Positions 1 through 11,439 are shown, counted from the stretch's first letter. The stretch: 64,000 nucleotides of DNA from Hygrophila difformis (GCA_030278955.1 JAOANR010000011.1:28090403-28154402); one strand, 5' to 3'. Notes: generated by a model not told the origin, from the sequence alone. Translations and numbers: made by a program.

Positions 1-170
1 AAGGGTAAAGTTGTCCAATTAAAATATGGAACGGTTTTATTAATTACGAAATTAACGGATTAGTACGTATCTTTAACGGATTTACTGCATATCTTAAACG
101 GATTTGTATCCTAAAATATCTTACAACAGAAAAAATCACTAAAATTCACTAAAACATGTTACACAAATTA

Positions 171-292
171 TTTTCTTTTCAGCGATATATCATATGTTTT
201 TATTTTTAACGAAATTATTAATTCCTAATTAAAACATTATTCTTTTCAGCGATACATCACTATGCTTCATTTCATCGAGAGTGTACCATTAT
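171..292 (+). repeat. Left subterminal array of TTTTCAGCGAT words (part 1)
   Basis: Two TTTTCAGCGATACATCA-like units and a TTCATCGAGAGTG unit lie directly before the LTR element. The array was cut by that insertion and continues at 7796. The bases before 293 and after 7795 join into the same repeat phrase seen intact near 8431-8460. Confidence 0.7.
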
Positions 293-854
293 TGTAATAC
301 CCGAGAATTTTCCAACATAAAATAAATGCAATAAATAAAATAAATAAATAAATAAATATAATAAACATGATAAAGGGATAAAGAATCATAAAAGATGAGA
401 AATGAAATTTAAATTAAAAAGGAATCAAAATTCCAAGAACCCGGGAAGCCGGAGATAATGTAATTGAATAAACGGTTACACGGGGACCCGACATCGATGG
501 ACTCAATAACTCGAGTCCAAACATAAATTTAGGTCCGAATAAAATTAAGATAGGAAATCGGAGCCCGAAGATACCCCGGAAATCCGAATCCGGGAACATA
601 GAGGGATAGAAGTCCGAAAGAGAGGAGGAAACGCCCGACGGATCGCACGACCCGGCCCAGACCGAAGTCCAGGCCAGGACGGCGCGGTCGCCACGCGGTC
701 TTTAGGGGTTCACCGCGCCAAGAGCGCGCCACTTGGCAGTTGCGGCCGTTCCGCGATTTTCTCGCCCGAACGCGGATTTTTCGACTTTCGGTTGAACATA
801 TCTCGACTCAAGACGCTTGGGGTCAGATCTTGGACGCCCTAGGTCTTAAATATC

Positions 855-862
855 TATAAATA
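855..862 (+). promoter_or_regulatory. LTR TATA box (also at 5595-5602)
   Basis: TATAAATA sits in a GC-moderate stretch about 560 bp into the LTR, at the same place in both LTRs. It is the best candidate Pol II core promoter for the gag transcript. Confidence 0.55.
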
Positions 863-2080
863 AACCCTCTTGGGAGCCCCGAACATCTTTACAAAACCCT
901 ACGAAATCTCTCTACACACAAACCCTAATTCCGGAGTCGTCGGAGGCACAAAACCGAATCAAGGGACTGACTTGGACGAAAATTAGGAGTCTTCGATCAT
1001 CGGGGTAAGATTCGAACCATTCTTGTCCATTCTTTTCCATTCAAGATTCGAAAACGAATCCTAATTAAACCTCTTTCCTATTCTAAACCCCGATCCGGAC
1101 GCGTTGAGGAAAAACGAAGGATCTCGGAGGGAGAACGAAGAACGTGGAAGCCACGCCTCCGAATCATCGAGCCGAGACATCCGTAAATCAGTAAGTTAAC
1201 GCTTACACGGTTTTGGGAGTAGTAAAAATATTCAAATCTAGAAACTTGAGCAAATCTTTCGTAAATCTGTCCATATGTGATTTTTAACGGCGCAACAGTT
1301 TTGTCTAATTTTTCCGAACCTTAAAACGACTTCAAACGGAAAAACGTAAAACACGAAAAACGTTCCTAAGACATAGATCTATGTACTGAAAAATTTTCAT
1401 AATTTTTCATCGTGTTTTGATATCCGAAAACGACCACAAACAGACCTGCCTTGAGTTTAGATCTTGAAACGGTGACAGAACTTTAGTTCGAACTTGTTGG
1501 TGATTTCTACCTTGGATCTAGACCGATCTAGGCTTAGCGTTGAACATAAGAGTTGTATATCTATGCATTAAGAACACCTCCGTAAATTTTCAGAATTTTT
1601 CGTGATGATTTGATATATGAAATCCACCCGAAACCGAACTGCTAGGATGTGGATCTTGAAATCTTGACAGATTCTTGGCCCGAACTTGTTGGCATTTTTG
1701 ACAATAGAAATAGGATGAATTAGATCTTTTGCTGAACATGAAACTTGTAGATATATGTCTTAAGATGATCTCTGTCAGATTTCGTTAATTTTGGAGTTGA
1801 TTTGCTATGGTAGAATTCGAAATCTCTAAACTGTGACCTAGGAAATTCGGACAGATTTATACTTCTGTAAAAATTAGTGTTTTTGACCTATTTAGGTATC
1901 TCGGATTGAAAAAGTTAAAACACGAAAGTTGTAGATCTTGATGTTTCCGAGACAGATATGAAATTTTGGAATTTTTAAAATTAAATCTGATTTTAGACGC
2001 ATTTTAGATTAAACTGTGGTTGACCGAGTCAAATCTTGAACTCTTGATGAAACTCGTGAAATTTGCGAAACTTGTTTGAC

Positions 2081-2280
2081 CTGCGGGTTCGATTCCCCAG
2101 GATGTCCGTGTCAAACCTTGCGGGTTCGATTCCCCAGGGTGTGTCTTTCTGCGGGTTCGATTCCCCAGAATATGTGTTGATTCCTACGGGTTCGATTCCC
2201 TAGGATGTATGTGAGTTCTTGCGGGTTCGATTCCCCAAGGGCGATTGTTTGTTTTCTTGCGGGTTCGATTCCCCAAGAAT
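2081..2280 (+). repeat. B-box-like minisatellite in 5' LTR, 6 units
   Basis: Six units of about 31-37 bp share the core GCGGGTTCGATTCCCC. The spacers differ between units. The core contains GGTTCGATTCC, which fits the RNA polymerase III B-box consensus (tRNA T-arm, GGTTCGANNCC). No full tRNA cloverleaf or A box is visible near it. Confidence 0.85.
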
Positions 2281-2948
2281 AAATTATACTAGATTATATC
2301 GATTAAAAGAGGGATAGTGAAATCCTGAAATACTTAAATAGTTTCCTTATTTAAATTATGCCTTTAAATTATGTCTTGCGATTACTTTATCATGTTGTTG
2401 ACTTATGATCTTATGGGAACCCTTGTCTTTTAAAATACGCAATTAAATTACTATTAGTTGGATAAATTAAATCATGGATATTATGCACATGTTTTTAAAT
2501 TTAATTAAAGGCTTTGAAACCTCACAATCATGTTTGTGGTAACTTACTCAGAACGTAGTGCTGACCAAACCATTTTTATTTCCCTGTTTATTTCAGAGCT
2601 GAAGAATATGCATCATCATATGCATTCATGGGAAGTTTGGGGGAAACAATTTATTTTTAAATGTTACGTTAGACTAGAAATTGCATGAACGGGCCTGTTT
2701 AACTCGTATTCTGGCCGTGTTGGCTATATGTAAATTCCGCTGCATTGTTCTTATGTAAATATTATTTTCCGCTGCAACTTTGATGTATTAATTTTTAAAT
2801 TATATACAAACGGGCTGTTTGAATGTTTTAAATTCTGAAAAACCATAGCCTTGCATCTCCTTATCAAGCTCGGAGAAACCGTGTCTTGCTAGGGAGGTGT
2901 GGCGGTGACATCCCGACCTGGGTGACCAAAAACCGGGGTGTTACAAGT

Positions 2949-2962
2949 TGGTATCAGAGCCC
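2949..2962 (+). other. Primer binding site, initiator Met tRNA (duplicated at 3011-3024)
   Basis: TGGTATCAGAGCCC starts 3 bp after the 5' LTR and is complementary to the 3' end of plant initiator Met tRNA. The same word, preceded again by AAGT, recurs 62 bp downstream. Confidence 0.85.
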
Positions 2963-3680
2963 AGAATATTTTAAAGCTATTTATTTTAAAGAAAATATCT
3001 GATACCAAGTTGGTATCAGAGCCCGGCTATTTTTAAACTATTATTTTTAAACCATTATTATTTTTAAACTATTATTATTTTTAAACTATCATTAGTATTT
3101 TGACTATTATTTAAAATATTAAAGTATTATTTCCATGGAAAATTTTTATTTTAAAAGCCATGGAAAAAAAGATATATATATATATATATATTGCATTAAA
3201 TTATTTTTGGGGGGAAATCATCATTGCATGTGCATATTGCATTTTCTTTGGGTAGAGAACTTAGAATCCTTGCGAATTTTAACTTAGAATCTTTGCGAAT
3301 TTGAACTTAGAATCTTGGCGCAGTTGAACTTAGAATCTTGGCGAAATTAACTTAGATCTCTTGTTACACCTATATAATCTTGAGGCATGACATCGAACCA
3401 GAAACAATAACTAGAGACTGATCTTGCCTTAGTTCTAGATCTCATTGATCTATGCGTTCGCCTAAACATAACAATCCTCGACCTTAGCCATTCCTACCCT
3501 TGTACAAATTAGAAAACTTCTTCACGTGGAACAAGGAAAAATCAAGTCTTTATTAAAACACTCTCTATTCCAAAAATCTTGTTTGGATTTCCAAACAACA
3601 AATCCGAGAATTTGAAATTTGAAATTTACGAAACGTCTTGTTCGAGCGATCTATCTAAACTCTACACGTTATAACAGAAA

Positions 3681-4745
3681 ATGGCGCCTAGGAGGAAACC
3701 AAGGAAGGTGAGTCCAAACGGCACTGACGCTAACCTTTCCAACACGCCCAACAACAGTGAAAGTCCTCAGAACCTAGGAGAGCAAGTGCCTCAAGCGCCC
3801 AATAATATGGAAGCACGTTTAAAAACGATAGAGGGATTCCTAGTAGCATTAGGAAATGCGGAGGTGCATAGGACATCTGCAGCAGTAACTCCGCCCGTAG
3901 CCCAAACCAACTATATAGCGTTGGTGAATCCCTATCAACCACCACGTTATGATGGGCAGGAGGATCCCGCCAAACTAGAGGGGTGGATCCGTACATTTGA
4001 TAAGCTCTTGGATGCTATCAAATGTCCTGATGAGGCAAAGACACGAGTAGCAACCTACTACTTAGGAGGCGAAGCCGATGAGTGGTGGCAAGACCTCCAG
4101 AGGAATTTAGAGGAAGCTGAAGAAGCTTATTCGTGGACTAAACTTAAGGAGGATTTAAGGGACCGATTCTACCCCATGAGCACCAAGGCGGCAATGTACG
4201 AAGAATTTTTATCACTGAAGCAAGAGGGACGGACGGTGCAGGAGTATTACACCCGGTTTAAGGAGTTAGTACGATTTGCTACGAGGATAGTACCAACCGA
4301 CTCTGACAAGGCTCAGAAATTCGAGATGGGTCTGAACCTTAGTATCCGGGAGATACTTGCAGTAGGACAATTCACGAACCTGCAGACGGTTTATGATCGA
4401 GCTGTAGCAATTGATCGAGTCCAGCAACTGAAGCGTAAGGTAAATGGGGAGACGAGCAAGGACTCGCAAGGATTTGAGAAGAAGAATCGGAGCAAAAACG
4501 GTGGACAAGATAGGAACGAGAATAAGGATTTCTATAATGGGAGAAATGGCATACGTCGTACAGTCGTACCCCGTTGCCCACAATGCCATCAAGCCCATCT
4601 GGTGCGCGAGTGCCCAAGGCGTGGGACTTGTTATAGATGTGGTGGGGAAGACCACATGATTAGAGAATGTAATGTTCGTGAGGAGATGATTGAGAAGAGG
4701 ATAGAATTGGTAAACCCTCAACAAGGAGATCAAGGAAGAGAATAA
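3681..4745 (+). CDS. gag: Retrotransposon Gag protein (Ty3/gypsy-like), intact
   Basis: The 354-residue ORF begins at ATG in a basic N-terminus (MAPRRKPRK). Residues about 85-250 form a Retrotrans_gag domain, with EGWIRTFDKLLDAIKCP, YYLGGEADEWW and the segment RDRFYPMSTKAAMYEEF. After a charged linker come two zinc knuckles. Residues 299-311 are the variant CPQCHQAHLVREC (C-x2-C-x3-H-x4-C). Residues 317-330 are the canonical CYRCGGEDHMIREC. The protein should form cytoplasmic virus-like particles and bind the element RNA. No stop or frameshift is seen, unlike its minus-strand relative at 21596-22654. The stop is followed 35 bp later by a purine tract and then the LTR start, leaving no room for pol. 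Confidence 0.93.
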   Translation: MAPRRKPRKVSPNGTDANLSNTPNNSESPQNLGEQVPQAPNNMEARLKTIEGFLVALGNAEVHRTSAAVTPPVAQTNYIALVNPYQPPRYDGQEDPAKLEGWIRTFDKLLDAIKCPDEAKTRVATYYLGGEADEWWQDLQRNLEEAEEAYSWTKLKEDLRDRFYPMSTKAAMYEEFLSLKQEGRTVQEYYTRFKELVRFATRIVPTDSDKAQKFEMGLNLSIREILAVGQFTNLQTVYDRAVAIDRVQQLKRKVNGETSKDSQGFEKKNRSKNGGQDRNENKDFYNGRNGIRRTVVPRCPQCHQAHLVRECPRRGTCYRCGGEDHMIRECNVREEMIEKRIELVNPQQGDQGRE

Positions 4746-4780
4746 TAAGTAGGCAGTTATGGGGACATAACTGAAGTCCT

Positions 4781-4793
4781 AAGGGGGAGAGGA
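4781..4793 (+). other. Outer polypurine tract
   Basis: AAGGGGGAGAGGA directly precedes TGTAATACCCCG, an LTR-start-like word. In the minus-strand relative the matching tract precedes the LTR start actually used, as shown by its GCCGG TSD. In copy 1 it was not used as the boundary. Confidence 0.65.
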
Positions 4794-5019
4794 TGTAATA
4801 CCCCGTAAAATAGACATTTATTTTCGACGATATGTATTCCGAATGAATAAATAAACATATTCAAATTGTTTTGAACTACGTTATGGCTTGATCCCTTCAC
4901 CGGGTACGTAGGCAACTTAGAAGTTTTAATTCTAAGTTCAGTCACAAAATAATAAAACAAACAAAAGACTTTAGCACGAGAAACGCCGAAACACAACTTC
5001 GAGGACGAAGTTGATTCTT

Positions 5020-5032
5020 AAGGAGGGTAGAC
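5020..5032 (+). other. Inner polypurine tract, used by copy 1
   Basis: AAGGAGGGTAGAC directly precedes the 3' LTR start TGTAATACCCGAG. The TSD at 288-292 shows that this boundary was used for integration. Confidence 0.75.
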
Positions 5033-7795
5033 TGTAATACCCGAGAATTTTCCAACATAAAATAAATGCAATAAATAAAATAAATAAATAAATAAATATA
5101 ATAAACATGATAAAGGGATAAAGAATCATAAAAGATGAGAAATGAAATTTAAATTAAAAAGGAATCAAAATTCCAAGAACCCGGGAAGCCGGAGACAATG
5201 TAATTGAATAAACGGTTACACGGGGACCCGACATCGATGGACTCAATAACTCGAGTCCAAACATAAATTTAGGTCCGAATAAAATTAAGATAGGAAATCG
5301 GAGCCCGAAGATACCCCGGAAATCCGAATCCGGGAACATAGAGGGATAGAAGTCCGAAAGAGAGGAGGAAACGCCCGACGGATCGCACGACCCGGCCCAG
5401 ACCGAAGTCCAGGCCAGGACGGTGCGGTCGCCGCGCGGTCTTTAGGGGTTCACCGCGCCAAGAGCGCGCCACTTGGCAGTTGCGGCCGTTCCGCGATTTT
5501 CTCGCCCGAACGCGGATTTTTCGACTTTCGGTTGAACATATCTCGACTCAAGACGCTTGGGGTCAGATCTTGGACGCCCTAGGTCTTAAATATCTATAAA
5601 TAAACCCTCTTGGGAGCCCCGAACATCTTTACAAAACCCTACGAAATCTCTCTACACACAAACCCTAATTCCGGAGTCGTCGGAGGCACAAAACCGAATC
5701 AAGGGACTGACTTGGACGAAAATTAGGAGTCTTCGATCATCGGGGTAAGATTCGAACCATTCTTGTCCATTCTTTTCCATTCAAGATTCGAAAACGAATA
5801 CTAATTAAACCTCTTTCCTATTCTAAACCCCGATCCGGACGCGTTGAGGAAAAACGAAGGATCTCGGAGGGAGAACGAAGAACGTGGAAGCCACGCCTCC
5901 GAATCATCGAGCCGAGACATCCGTAAATCAGTAAGTTAACGCTTACACGGTTTTGGGAGTAGTAAAAATATTCAAATCTAGAAACTTGAGCAAATCTTTC
6001 GTAAATCTGTCCATATGTGATTTTTAACGGCGCAACAGTTTTGTCTAATTTTTCCGAACCTTAAAACGACTTCAAACGGAAAAACTTAAAACACAAAAAA
6101 CGTTCCTAAGACATAGATCTATGTACTGTAAAATTTTCATAATTTTTCATCGTGTTTTGATATCCGAAAATGACCACAAACAGACCATCCTTGAGTTTAG
6201 ATCTTGAAACGGTGACAGAACTTTAGTTCGAACTTGTTGGTGATTTCTACCTTGGATCTAGACCGATCTAGGCTTAGCGTTGAACATAAGAGTTGTAGAT
6301 CTATGCGTTAAGAACACCTCCGTAAATTTTCAGAATTTTTCGTGATAATTTGATATATGAAATCCACCCGAAACCGAACTGCTAGGATGTGGATCTTGAA
6401 ATCTTGACAGATTCTTGGCCCGAACTTGTTGGCATTTTTGACAATAGAAATAGGATGAATTAGATCTTTTGCTAAACATGAAACTTGTAGATATATGTCT
6501 TAAGATGATCTCTGTCAAATTTCGTTAATTTTGGAATTGATTTGCTATGGTAGAATTCGAAATCTCTAAACTGTGACCTAGGAAATTCGGACAGATTTAT
6601 ACTTCTGTAAAAATTAGTGTTTTTGACCTATTTAGGTATCTCGGATTGAAAAAGTTAAAACACGAAAGTTGTAGATCTTGATGTTTCCGAGTCAGATATG
6701 AAATTTTGGAATTTTTAAAATTAAATCTGATTTTAGACGCATGTTAGATTAAACTGTGGTTGACCGAGTCAAATCTTGAACTCTTGATGAAACTCGTGAA
6801 ATTTGCGAAACTTGTTTGACCTGCGGGTTTGATTCCCCAGGATGTCTGTGTCAAACCTTGCGGGTTCGATTCCCCAGGGTGTGTTTGAGTTCTTGCGGGT
6901 TCGATTCCCCAAGGGCGATTGTATGTTCTCCTGCGGGTTCGATTCCCCAGGATGTCCGTGTCAAACCTTGCGGGTTCGATTCCCCAGGGTGTGTCTTTCT
7001 GCGGGTTCGATTCCCCAGAATATGTGTTGATTCCTACGGGTTCGATTCCCTAGGATGTATGTGAGTTCTTGCGGGTTCGATTCCCCAAGGGCGATTGTTT
7101 GTTTTCTTGCGGGTTCGATTCCCCAAGAATAAATTATACTAGATTATATCGATTAAAAGAGGGATAGTGAAATCCTGAAATACTTAAATAGTTTCCTTAT
7201 TTAAATTATGCCTTTAAATTATGTCTTGCGATTACTTTATCATGTTGTTGACTTATGATCTTATGGGAACCCTTGTCTTTTAAAATACGCAATTAAATTA
7301 CTATTAGTTGGATAAATTAAATCATGGATATTATGCACATGTTTTTAAATTTAATTAAAGGCTTTGAAACCTCACAATCATGTTTGTGGTAACTTACTCA
7401 GCACGTAGTGCTGACCAAACCATTTTTATTTCCCTGTTTATTTCAGAGCTGAAGAATATGCATCATCATATGCATTCATGGGAAGTTTGGGGGAAACAAT
7501 TTATTTTTAAATGTTACGTTAGACTAGAAATTGCATGAACGGGCCTGTTTAACCCGTATTCTGGCCGTGTTGGCTATATGTAAATTCCGCTGCATTGTTC
7601 TTATGTAAATATTATTTTCCGCTGCAACTTTGATGTATTAATTTTTAAATTATATACAAACGGGCTGTTTGAATGTTTTAAATTCTGAAAAACCATAGCC
7701 TTGCATCTCCTTATCAAGCTCGGAGAAACCGTGTCTTGCTAGGGAGGTGTGGCGGTGACATCCCGACCTGGGTGACCAAAAACCGGGGTGTTACA
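5033..7795 (+). repeat. 3' LTR of gag-only element copy 1
   Basis: This 2763-bp copy of 293-2945 differs by scattered substitutions. Its extra 110 bp is accounted for by three additional B-box units, so its array has nine units (6822-7129) instead of six. The end is followed by TSD ATTAT. Confidence 0.93.
6820..7130 (+). repeat. B-box-like minisatellite in 3' LTR, 9 units
   Basis: Nine units have the same GCGGGTTCGATTCCCC core as the 5' LTR array. The first three units have no counterpart in the 5' LTR. One core has GGTTTGATT in place of GGTTCGATT. Confidence 0.85.
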
Positions 7796-8760
7796 ATTAT
7801 TTTCAGCGATACAACTTTATTCTTTTCAGCGAGTGAATGCTATTCATTTCAGCGAGAATGCCACATTATTTTCAGCGATGACTTCAAATTCCTTTCCCCG
7901 AGATGTGCAACTAATACACTTTGCAGAGATATTATATCTTTTCAGCGATGCAGAATGCAGGATGCATCATATGTTTTTATTTTTAACGAAATTATTAAAT
8001 CCTAATTACAACATATTACTGACACAAATTATATTAATTTGTATCATTATTTTCAGCGATACAACATTATTCTTTTCAGCGATGAAAATCCCTTCATTTC
8101 AGCGAGAGTGCGTCATTATTTTCAGCGATGACTTTTGAAAAATAATGGTACACTCTCGATGAAGTGCAATTGTTTTCGTCGAGATACTACACTTTGCATA
8201 GATATTATATCTTTTCAGCGATGTTTAAGTACTCTTTTCGGCGATGAATGATATACTCTTTAAGCGATTTCACCATGTACTTTTCAGCGATACATCATAT
8301 GTTTTTATTTTTAACGAAATTATTAATTCCTAATTACAACATATTACTGACACAAATTATATTAATTTGTATCATTATTTTCAGCGATACATAGTTATTC
8401 TTTTCAGCGATGGAATGTAGTTCATTTCAGCGAGAGTGTGCCATTATTTTCAGCGATGACTTGAAAGTAATGGTACACTATCGATGAAGTGCAACTGTTT
8501 TCTTTAAGATACTATTTTTAACGAAATTATTAATTCCTAATTAAAACATATTAATTTGTATCATTATTTTCAGCGATAGAATATTATACTTTTCAGCGAT
8601 GGTATGTGCTTCATTTCATCGAGATTGTACTATTATTTTCAGCGATGATTGAGATTCCTTTAAGCGAATACGCTTTGCAGAGATGTTATAACTTTTCAGC
8701 GATGAACAACTATTCTTTTAAACGAGTTCACTATATACTTTTCAGCGATACATCATAAAA
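7796..8760 (+). repeat. Left subterminal array of TTTTCAGCGATG words (part 2)
   Basis: More than twenty copies of a core such as TTTTCAGCGATG, CATTTCAGCGAGAGTG or TTTAAGCGA occur at irregular spacing of about 20-60 bp in AT-rich DNA. Blocks of about 200 bp containing TTTTTAACGAAATTATTAAT recur, so higher-order duplication is present. The same word occurs inverted at 11440-12060, 12670-12830 and 14360-14670. No ORF here is convincing. Confidence 0.75.
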
Positions 8761-9012
8761 ACCACAATCACTGAAACAATTCATAAACACTAAAATCAGT
8801 TAAATCCATTCAAAGTCATAAAACATTCAACACCATAAATTAAATCATAAATCAAACATTCAACATTCAACATTTCATTCAATCACAAAGTCATAAAACA
8901 CATTCAACACCACCATTCAAAAAAGTCATAAAAACATCCAAAAACTTCACAAAAACAAGTCATTCCAAAACACCACAATTCAAGAGTCATTCAAAAACAT
9001 TCCAAAAACATA

Positions 9013-11246
9013 TTAAACAGCAGGGATATGAGCTGGATCAGAGATGGCTTGATGCATCGCCCTAAGCCTATGAATCAGATCTTCCCACATATTTGTAAAA
9101 GCCTTTTGCGTTCTCTCAACTGCCCTGGAGTATTTGCAAATGAGACTTTAACGCTGCGATAGTGATTTGACATTTCACGCAGCTGTGTGGGATCAAATGA
9201 ACATCTCTTCACATCACCACCATTAGATCTGCCTTCATTTTGGAGGACACCAATATGAATATCCAGAGCTTCGAAGTGGGGATACATGATGTTATAAGAT
9301 CTTTCAGCAGCCTCAATATCAGGATACTCAGTTATAATTTTCAACAGAAATTCCTGTGTTTCAACATATAAGAAAGATAGCTTATTAACATATAAGATGT
9401 AAATATAAGATATAAAGCAATTCATAGCACTGAAACAATTTTTTGAAACAACCATAATCAGTACAAAAACAAACATAATCATTTCAAAACAATCACTAAA
9501 ACAACCATAATCAGTACAAAAACAATTCATATCACTAAAAAACAACCATAATCAGTTCAAAACAAATCATTAAAACAACAATAATCAGTAAAAAACAATT
9601 AATAACTAAAACAACCATAAAACACTTAAACAACTCATAACCCTAGAACAACCATAATCAGTTCAAACAGTTCAAACATAAACACTGAAACAATTCGTAA
9701 CCCTAGAACTAGGGGTGGGCACGGTTCGGGTATTCGAGATTTTTTAGGTATTTGCTAACCGAACCGAACCGAGCAAATACTCGAAATTACTAACCGAAAC
9801 TGAACCAAAAAATTCGGTTAACCGAAATTTCGGTTAATCGAGCAAAATCCCACTATTCGCGAATTACTCGAACCGAACCGAATCGAAACACAGAATTTCA
9901 AAAACAATTTAGAGAATAAAATATCCCAATTTCTTTCATCAACATCCCTCTGCTCGAACCGAACCGAATCGAAACACAGAATTTCAAAAACAATTTAGAG
10001 AATAAAATATCCCAATTTCTTTCATCGACATCCCTCTGTTCATACACCATTTTCAAATGGAACTAAATCTGAAAATCCTACACCAATCAACAACGAATCA
10101 ACAAGCTAAAGAAAAATCATTTGAACAACGACTCAACAAACAACCTAATAACCTGGGCAGCAACGGGTGGAAGGGAAAGTCGGAAGGGGATGAGTGACTC
10201 TGTGCAGCGGGAGTAACGGCACCGGCTCTATGAAGGGAAGGCCGAAAGGGGCTGCGAAGGAAGGGGTGGGCGGCGAATCCGGCTCTATGAACGGAAGGCC
10301 GAAAGGGGCTGCGAAGGAAGGGGCTGAGCGGCGAATCGCGAAAGAAAGGGAAGGCCGGAAGGGGCTGAGCGGCGAATCGCGAAAGAAAGGAAGGCGGAAA
10401 CGCCCAGAGTGGCGCTGTGTCGCTGACGGCTCGCAGGTCGCCGGAACATGGAGGTGGGTGGATGGCAACTGGCGAGAGGGTTTGTAAGTGAAGGCCGTAT
10501 GGGAGGGGAGAGCGGCGCTGGGTTTCAATTGAGAGAGATAGAAAAATTAGGGTTAGTGGGTTAAAACTTAAAAGAGCATATATGTTTTAATTTTTTAGTT
10601 GTATTTATTGATTTGAATTTTGTTATTATAATATTTAGTGTTTGAAGTAATATATAAATATAATTTTATATTTAAAAAATTAAAATTTAATTAATATACG
10701 GTTCGGTTCGGTTAACCGGGGGAAAAAAATCCTAAAAACCGTAACCGAACCGAACCGAACAAATACCTGTGTAAAGATATTTGTATTCAAACCGAACACC
10801 CCGGTTAACCGAAAATTCGATTCGGATTCGATTCGAATCAGCGGTTCAACGGTTCGGTTCGAATTTTTTGCCCACCCCTACCTAGAACAACCATAATCAG
10901 TTCAAAACAGCAGTAAAAACCATAAATCAGTTCAAAACAATTCCAACCAAAAACCATTCTAAACCTTAAAACCATAAAATAATTTAAACCATTAATCAAA
11001 AGGTTCCTAAGCATACTCAGTTGTAATTTCAATAAGAAATACCTGTGTTTCAATAAGAATATCTCGATGCTTCTTCGGCACATACCCAGCGTTTAACATT
11101 TTTTCTATTAAATCATTCAGTCCGCGCGCATTGTCACACGTCGGATGTGTATCCTTCAGATAATTCCCGAACATCTCCCAGCATTGTGTGAACAAGTCGG
11201 ATGTGCGACTGGAACTCTCTTCCGTGCATCTTCTTTTGGACGACAT
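9013..11246 (-). pseudogene. MULE-associated ORF of unknown function, two exons, interrupted
   Basis: Exon 1 (11246-11043, 68 codons) starts MSSKRRCTEESSSR and ends at CAG|GTATTT. Exon 2 resumes after an acceptor at 9354-9356 and reads EFLLKIITEYPDIEAAERS and onward. The joined protein is helical and charged and is not a family I recognise. The frame ends at 9075, but a +1 frame carries the more protein-like TNMWEDLIHRLRAMHQA and runs to a stop at 9013-9015, so a frameshift is likely. The intron holds the hAT-like element 9710-10880. It lies on the same strand as the transposase and ULP fragments and is probably an accessory MULE gene. Confidence 0.45.
9710..10880. mobile_element. Non-autonomous hAT-like element, 1.17 kb, TSD CCTAGAAC
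   Basis: The inverted ends TAGGGGTGGGCA and TGCCCACCCCTA are flanked by a perfect 8-bp TSD CCTAGAAC (9702-9709 and 10881-10888), the hAT TSD length. Both subterminal regions are built from ACCGAACCGAACC / CGGTTCGGTT words in opposite orientation. An 80-bp stretch near 9877-9958 is tandemly repeated at 9959-10036. The middle (10150-10540) is GC-rich, with a direct repeat around GGCCGAAAGGGGCTGCGAAG. The ORF there is not convincing as a gene and no transposase is encoded. Confidence 0.85.
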
Positions 11247-11439
11247 TTTTGAGAAATGAAGGTGATTCCGATTACGGTTTTGAGAAATTAGGGTTTTGAG
11301 AAACGGTTTAGAAATGAAGATTCGAGAAATGAATGTGATTCCTTTTATAAGGCTCACAGTTTAAAAAATTTTCCGAGGCCCATTTAATTTTATTTAGGCC
11401 CATTTCATTTAGGCCACTCCATAAAAATGAAATATATTT

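Larger units (their letters stand above)
293..2945 (+). repeat. 5' LTR of gag-only element copy 1
   Basis: This 2653-bp direct repeat of 5033-7795 begins TGTAATACCCGAG and ends GGGTGTTACA. A TATA box (TATAAATA, 855-862) precedes an ACCCTCTTGGG stretch and probably marks the start of R. It carries six B-box minisatellite units at 2083-2278. It lacks the 239 bp (4794-5032) that could form the upstream part of a longer 3' LTR. Confidence 0.93.
293..7795 (+). mobile_element. Gag-only LTR retrotransposon (TR-GAG type), copy 1
   Basis: A 7.5-kb element is bounded by TGTAATACCC and GGGTGTTACA and flanked by a perfect 5-bp TSD, ATTAT (288-292 and 7796-7800). It has 2.65- and 2.76-kb LTRs, an initiator-Met tRNA primer site and polypurine tracts, but only 2.1 kb of internal DNA with a single gag ORF. 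There is no protease, reverse transcriptase, ribonuclease H or integrase. This matches terminal-repeat retrotransposons with GAG domain (TR-GAG). The gag is Ty3/gypsy-like, so movement would need pol from an autonomous gypsy element. Insertion in the repeat array of an older MULE shows it is the younger of the two. Confidence 0.9.

Noticed and set aside
2081..2280. tRNA genes suggested by repeated GGTTCGATTCC
   Set aside because: Only the T-arm word is present. There is no A box, anticodon arm or acceptor stem at the right distance.
4794..7795. Longer 3' LTR of copy 1 starting at 4794
   Set aside because: The 5' LTR starts at 293 with the inner sequence and has a perfect TSD, so for this insertion the LTR is 5033-7795. 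The 4794 start is kept as an alternative signal only.
10194..10487. 97-codon ORF with GRPKGAAKEG repeats
   Set aside because: It lies in the GC-rich core of a non-autonomous hAT-like element and is explained by a nucleotide tandem repeat.
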